A DNA stretch of 64,000 nucleotides from Streptomyces sp. NL15-2K (GTDB lineage Bacteria > Actinomycetota > Actinomycetes > Streptomycetales > Streptomycetaceae), in contig NZ_CP130630.1 of NCBI RefSeq assembly GCF_030551255.1, positions 3,763,501-3,827,500 of the forward strand. The letters run 5' to 3'. Position numbers and translations under genes: made by a program. Positions 60,402 to 64,000 of the stretch are shown here, in pieces. The notes below the pieces were generated by a model. That model saw only the letters and a program-made list of their open reading frames with translations. It was not told the DNA's origin and searched no databases. How positions within the stretch are numbered: position 1 is the first letter of the stretch; each line of letters starts with the position of its first letter.

Positions 60402-61922
60402 TCAGCCCTTCCCCAGCAGCAGCCGGGCCTCGCCGACAGTGATGACGGAGCCGGTGACGAGCACACCGCCGCCCGCGAACTCGCCTTCCTCCTCGGCCAG
60501 CGTGATCGCCGCCTCCAGGGCGTCCGGCAGCCGCGGCTCGACCTGCACGCGCTCCTCGCCGAACACCTCGACGGCGATGGCGGCGAGCTCGTCGGCGTCC
60601 ATGGCGCGGTGACTGGAGTTCTGGGTGACGACGACCTCGGCGAAGATCGGCTCGAACGCCTCGAGCAGCCCCCGCACGTTCTTGTCCCCGCTGGCCCCGA
60701 CCACGCCGATCAACCGGCTGAAGTCGAAGGCCTCCCCGATCCCCTCGGCGGTGGCACGGGCGCCGGCCGGGTTGTGGGCGGCGTCCAGGACGACGGTCGG
60801 GGACCGCCGTACGATTTCCAGCCGGCCCGGCGAGGACACGGCGGCGAAGGCCTTGCGGACCGTGTCGATGTCGAGCCGCCCGTGCCGCTGGGAGCCGACG
60901 CCGAAGAAGGCCTCCACGGCGGCGAGGGCGACGGCGGCGTTGTGCGCCTGGTAGGCGCCGTGCAGCGGGAGATACACCTCGTCGTACTCCCCGCCGAGCC
61001 CGCGCAGGGTGAGCAGCTGGCCGCCGACGGCGACCTGACGGGCCACGACCCCGAACTCGAGCCCCTCCCGGGCCACGGTGGCGTCGACCTCCACGGCCTT
61101 CTTCAGCAGCACCTGGGCCGCGTCGACCGGCTGTTGGGCCAGGATGACGGTGGCGTCCTGCTTGACGATGCCGGCCTTCTCGGAGGCGATGGCGGCGAGG
61201 TTGTCACCGAGCCGGTCGGTGTGGTCGAGGTCGATGGGCGTGACGACGGCGACATCCCCGTCGATGACGTTGGTGGCGTCCCAGGAGCCGCCCATGCCGA
61301 CCTCGACGACGCCGACGTCGACGGGCGCGTCGGCGAAGGCGGCGTAGGCCATCCCCGTGAGCACCTCGAAGAAGGACAGCCGGTACTCCTGCTGGGCGTC
61401 GACCATCTCGATGTACGGCTTGATGTCCTGGTACGTCTCGATGAACCGCTCGGCGGAGATCGGCGCCCCGTCGAGGCTGATGCGCTCGGTGACCGACTGG
61501 ACGTGCGGGGACGTGTACCGCCCGGTCCGCAGCTCGAAGGCACCCAGCAGGGCCTCGATCATCCGGGCGGTGGAGGTCTTGCCGTTCGTCCCCGTGATGT
61601 GGATGGAGGGATACGACCGCTGCGGCTCCCCCAGCACGTCCATCAGCGCGGCGATCCGGCTGACCGACGGCTCCAGCTTGGTCTCACCCCAGCGGGTGGC
61701 GAGCTCCGCCTCGACCTCCCGCAGCGCCTTGTCGACCTCCGGGTCCGCGGGACGCGCGGGGACATCGGCCTGCGGCGGACCGCCCTGCGTACGCAGGGTG
61801 CGGCTGCCGGCCTCGATCACCGCGAGATCGGGATCACGGTCGGTCTCGGCCGCGACGATCTCCTCGAAGGGGTCGACGGAATCGGGCTGCTCGCTGTCAT
61901 CGTGCGGGGGCTGCTCACTCAC
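60402..61922 (-). CDS. folC: Folylpolyglutamate synthase / dihydrofolate synthase
   Basis: 506 aa. The Mur-ligase ATP site reads SIHITGTNGKTSTARMIEAL, followed by VGVVEVGMGGSWDATNVIDG, TPIDLDHTDRLGDNLAAIAS and VVLDAAHNPAGARATAEG. FolC adds glutamates to folates. The first 80 residues are an acidic extension. The GTG at 61922 has no ribosome site, but TAGACT lies 7 nt upstream, so the message may be leaderless. Confidence 0.94.
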   Translation of the reverse strand: MSEQPPHDDSEQPDSVDPFEEIVAAETDRDPDLAVIEAGSRTLRTQGGPPQADVPARPADPEVDKALREVEAELATRWGETKLEPSVSRIAALMDVLGEPQRSYPSIHITGTNGKTSTARMIEALLGAFELRTGRYTSPHVQSVTERISLDGAPISAERFIETYQDIKPYIEMVDAQQEYRLSFFEVLTGMAYAAFADAPVDVGVVEVGMGGSWDATNVIDGDVAVVTPIDLDHTDRLGDNLAAIASEKAGIVKQDATVILAQQPVDAAQVLLKKAVEVDATVAREGLEFGVVARQVAVGGQLLTLRGLGGEYDEVYLPLHGAYQAHNAAVALAAVEAFFGVGSQRHGRLDIDTVRKAFAAVSSPGRLEIVRRSPTVVLDAAHNPAGARATAEGIGEAFDFSRLIGVVGASGDKNVRGLLEAFEPIFAEVVVTQNSSHRAMDADELAAIAVEVFGEERVQVEPRLPDALEAAITLAEEEGEFAGGGVLVTGSVITVGEARLLLGKG

Positions 61923-61929
61923 GGGGCCC

Positions 61930-61935
61930 AGTCTA
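61930..61935 (-). promoter_or_regulatory. Candidate -10 of folC (leaderless)
   Basis: TAGACT on the minus strand, 7 nt from the GTG start, matches the TANNNT pattern of vegetative -10 elements. Confidence 0.45.
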
Positions 61936-61967
61936 CGGAGCCCCGGGGGCTCGGGTGCGGCTCGGTG

Positions 61968-62056
61968 GGGGTCACCGTCCCTGGGGGCAGCCGTCCCGCG
62001 CAGCTGCGGGCAGTCGTGCCGCTGGGGCGGCACGGGTGGGCGCAGCGGCACCCCGT
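61968..62056. repeat. GC-rich palindromic intergenic sequence
   Basis: Contains GTGCCGC-TGGG-GCGGCAC and the partly inverted words GCGCAGCTGCGG and GGGCGCAGCGGCAC. It resembles dispersed palindromic sequences often seen between Streptomyces genes; this is from memory and there is no second copy in the window. Confidence 0.35.
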
Positions 62057-62091
62057 AAGCGCCGGGCTGCGCGACCCACCTCACAGCAACC

Positions 62092-62128
62092 GAAGGCGCC
62101 CGGAACCCCAACAGCTCCGGGCGCCTTC
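62092..62128 (-). terminator. valS terminator
   Basis: A perfect 13-bp stem (62092-62104 with 62116-62128), 26 nt after the valS stop. Between them GTTCGTACG is repeated twice. Confidence 0.8.
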
Positions 62129-62153
62129 ACCAACGTACGAACCGTACGAACGC

Positions 62154-64000
62154 TTACGCCGCCGGCAGCCGATCCAGCTGCGCGGCGATCCGTGCGATGT
62201 CCTCGTCCGCCTTCGCCAGCCGCGTCCGGATCTTCTCCACCACATGATCCGGAGCCTTCGCCAGGAACGCCTCGTTCCCGAGCTTCGCGTTCGCCTGGGC
62301 CTTCTCCTTCTCCGCAGCGGCAAGATCCTTCGCCAGCCGCTTCCGCTCCGCCGCGACATCGATCACGCCCGAGAGGTCCAGCGCGACCTCGGCCCCGGAC
62401 ACCGGCAGAGTCGCCGTCGCCGCGAAGGACTCCCCCTCCGGCTGCAACCGCAGCAACTGCCGGATCGCCGCCTCGTGAGGCGCCAGCGCCGTACCGTCGA
62501 GAGACAGCCGCGCCGGAACCCGCTGCCCCGGCTGCAACCCCTGGTCCGCACGGAAGCGACGAACCTCCGTGATCACGGACTGAAGCGTCTCGATCTCCTT
62601 CTCGGCGCCCGTGTCCCGGAAGCCGCTGTCCGACGGCCATTCGGCGATGACCAGCGACTCACCACCCGTCAGCGTCGTCCACAGCGTCTCCGTGACGAAC
62701 GGAACGACCGGGTGCAGCAGCCGCAGCGTGACGTCCAGGACTTCACCCAGGACGCGCTTCGAGACCTCGGCGGCCGCACCGCCGGCGGCGAACGTCGTCT
62801 TCGACAGCTCGACGTACCAGTCGAACACCTCGTCCCACGCGAAGTGGAACAGCGCGTCGGAGAGCTTCGCGAACTGGTAGTCCTCGTAGTACGCGTCGAC
62901 CTCGGCGACAACGGAGTTGAGCCGGGACAGGATCCACCGATCGGTCGCCGACATCGCCGACGGCTCCGGCAGCGGCCCCTGAACCGTCGCGCCATTCATC
63001 AGCGCGAACCGCGTCGCGTTCCAGATCTTGTTGGCGAAGTTGCGGGAACCCTGGACCCAGTCCTCGCCGATCGGGACGTCGACGCCGGGGTTCGCGCCGC
63101 GGACGAGCGTGAAGCGGAGGGCATCGGACCCGTACTTGTCCATCCAGTCCAGCGGGTTGACCGCGTTGCCGAAGGACTTCGACATCTTCTTGCCGAACTG
63201 GTCGCGGACCATGCCGTGCAGAGCGATGGTGTGGAACGGCGGGGTGCCGTCCATCGCGTACAGCCCGAACATCATCATCCGGGCGACCCAGAAGAACAGG
63301 ATGTCGTAGCCGGTGACCAGGACGGAGTTCGGGTAGAACTTCGCGAGCGATTCGGTCTGTTCGGGCCAGCCGAGGGTCGAGAACGGCCACAGGCCGGAGG
63401 AGAACCAAGTGTCGAGGACGTCCGTGTCCTGACGCCAGCCCTCACCGCTCGGCGGCCCCTCGTCGGGGCCGACACAGACGACCTCACCCTCCGGCCCGTA
63501 CCAGACGGGAATCCGGTGCCCCCACCACAACTGGCGCGAAATACACCAGTCGTGGAGGTTGTCGACCCAGTCGAAGTACCGCTTCTCCATCTCCTGCGGA
63601 TGGATCTTGACGCGCCCGTCCCGGACGGCGTCACCGGCCGCCTTGGCCAGCGGGCCGACCTTGACCCACCACTGCATGGAGAGCCGGGGCTCGATCGTGG
63701 TCTTGCACCGCGAGCAGTGCCCGACGCTGTGGACGTACGGCCGCTTCTCGGCGACGATCCGCCCCTCGGCGCGCAGCGCGGCGACGATGGCCGAGCGGGC
63801 CTCCAGCCGGTCCAGGCCCTGGAAGGGGCCGTGGGCGGTGATGACGGCGTGCTCGTCCATGATCGCGACGGCGGGCAGGTCGTGCCGCTGGCCGATCTCG
63901 AAGTCGTTCGGGTCGTGGGCCGGGGTGACCTTGACGGCGCCCGTGCCGAACTCGGGGTCGACGTGCTCGTCGGCGACGACCGGGATGGAGCGGTCGGTCA
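62154..64000 (-). CDS. valS: Valyl-tRNA synthetase (C-terminal part, partial)
   Basis: 615 codons are visible; the start and the HIGH motif are outside the window. [20 protein letters not shown] carries the KMSKS loop, and [20 protein letters not shown] and [20 protein letters not shown] are typical class Ia sequences. The anticodon-binding domain and a C-terminal coiled coil ([20 protein letters not shown]) end LDRLPAA. No frameshift is seen. Confidence 0.96.
   Translation of the reverse strand, partial: TDRSIPVVADEHVDPEFGTGAVKVTPAHDPNDFEIGQRHDLPAVAIMDEHAVITAHGPFQGLDRLEARSAIVAALRAEGRIVAEKRPYVHSVGHCSRCKTTIEPRLSMQWWVKVGPLAKAAGDAVRDGRVKIHPQEMEKRYFDWVDNLHDWCISRQLWWGHRIPVWYGPEGEVVCVGPDEGPPSGEGWRQDTDVLDTWFSSGLWPFSTLGWPEQTESLAKFYPNSVLVTGYDILFFWVARMMMFGLYAMDGTPPFHTIALHGMVRDQFGKKMSKSFGNAVNPLDWMDKYGSDALRFTLVRGANPGVDVPIGEDWVQGSRNFANKIWNATRFALMNGATVQGPLPEPSAMSATDRWILSRLNSVVAEVDAYYEDYQFAKLSDALFHFAWDEVFDWYVELSKTTFAAGGAAAEVSKRVLGEVLDVTLRLLHPVVPFVTETLWTTLTGGESLVIAEWPSDSGFRDTGAEKEIETLQSVITEVRRFRADQGLQPGQRVPARLSLDGTALAPHEAAIRQLLRLQPEGESFAATATLPVSGAEVALDLSGVIDVAAERKRLAKDLAAAEKEKAQANAKLGNEAFLAKAPDHVVEKIRTRLAKADEDIARIAAQLDRLPAA

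Overview
The window is very GC-rich (strong G/C at third codon positions) and carries a gene order typical of a Streptomyces chromosome core: nadD/rsfS, proA/proB, obg-rpmA-rplU, an RNase E/G gene with huge disordered flanks, mreBCD-PBP2-rodA, ndk, folC and valS. Start codons are often GTG, stop/start overlaps (ATGA, GTGA) are common, and two identical tRNA-Ala(GGC) genes lie near the left end. No position was compared with a database; all calls rest on reading the sequence.

Layout. (1) 1-8.6 kb: the tail of an unknown protein, a NuoF-like/ferredoxin fusion, two tRNA-Ala genes flanking two tiny zinc-ribbon genes, then the minus-strand series nadD, LCP/LytR_C protein, rsfS, histidine phosphatase, interrupted by a MITE-like element. 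Two tiny single-pass membrane proteins and an M48 protease follow. (2) 8.6-13.8 kb: two membrane proteins that share an N-terminal motif and an apparently leaderless start, then proA, a small conserved gene and proB. (3) 14-23.3 kb: a wall-polymer locus with two TagF/TarL-like polymerases that have N-terminal membrane domains, a TarS-like glycosyltransferase, a fused cytidylyltransferase/reductase (TarI-TarJ-like) and a PhoD phosphodiesterase. (4) 23.6-25.8 kb: obg, rpmA, rplU. (5) 25.9-31.7 kb: complete dTDP-rhamnose set rmlA, B, D, C plus a second TarS-like glycosyltransferase. (6) 32-38.6 kb: RNase E/G, a TIGR03936-type protein and an internally repetitive membrane protein. (7) 38.6-49 kb: accessory segment with an acetyltransferase, a second MITE copy, a module of AbgT transporter, two M20 peptidases and a double-length Lrp regulator, a membrane-protein gene split by an IS605-type tnpB element, and small poorly recognised genes with less GC-biased codons. 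It separates the TIGR03936 gene from its usual TIGR03960 radical-SAM partner. (8) 49-64 kb: radical SAM protein, CYTH-CHAD protein, the cell-elongation/spore-wall cluster rodA, PBP2, mreD, mreC, mreB, then ndk, a small membrane protein, folC and valS (its start lies outside).

How the parts fit: regions 3 and 5 together could make nucleotide-activated polyol-phosphate and rhamnose and assemble, decorate and turn over an anionic wall polymer; the LCP protein in region 1 belongs to the family that attaches such polymers, although its LCP core is degenerate. The mre/PBP2/rodA cluster makes peptidoglycan in the same envelope.

Most unusual signals: a 4-bp-TSD (CTAG) miniature element present twice, both times sitting exactly on a TAG stop codon so that the duplicated CTAG restores the stop; short tandem repeats that begin on or immediately after the stop codons of at least six genes; an IS605-type element whose removal restores a perfect membrane-protein frame; a NuoF-like protein lacking one cluster cysteine; an eight-fold LTPVG repeat membrane protein; and two paralogous genes with the same TACTCT-6 nt-start arrangement.
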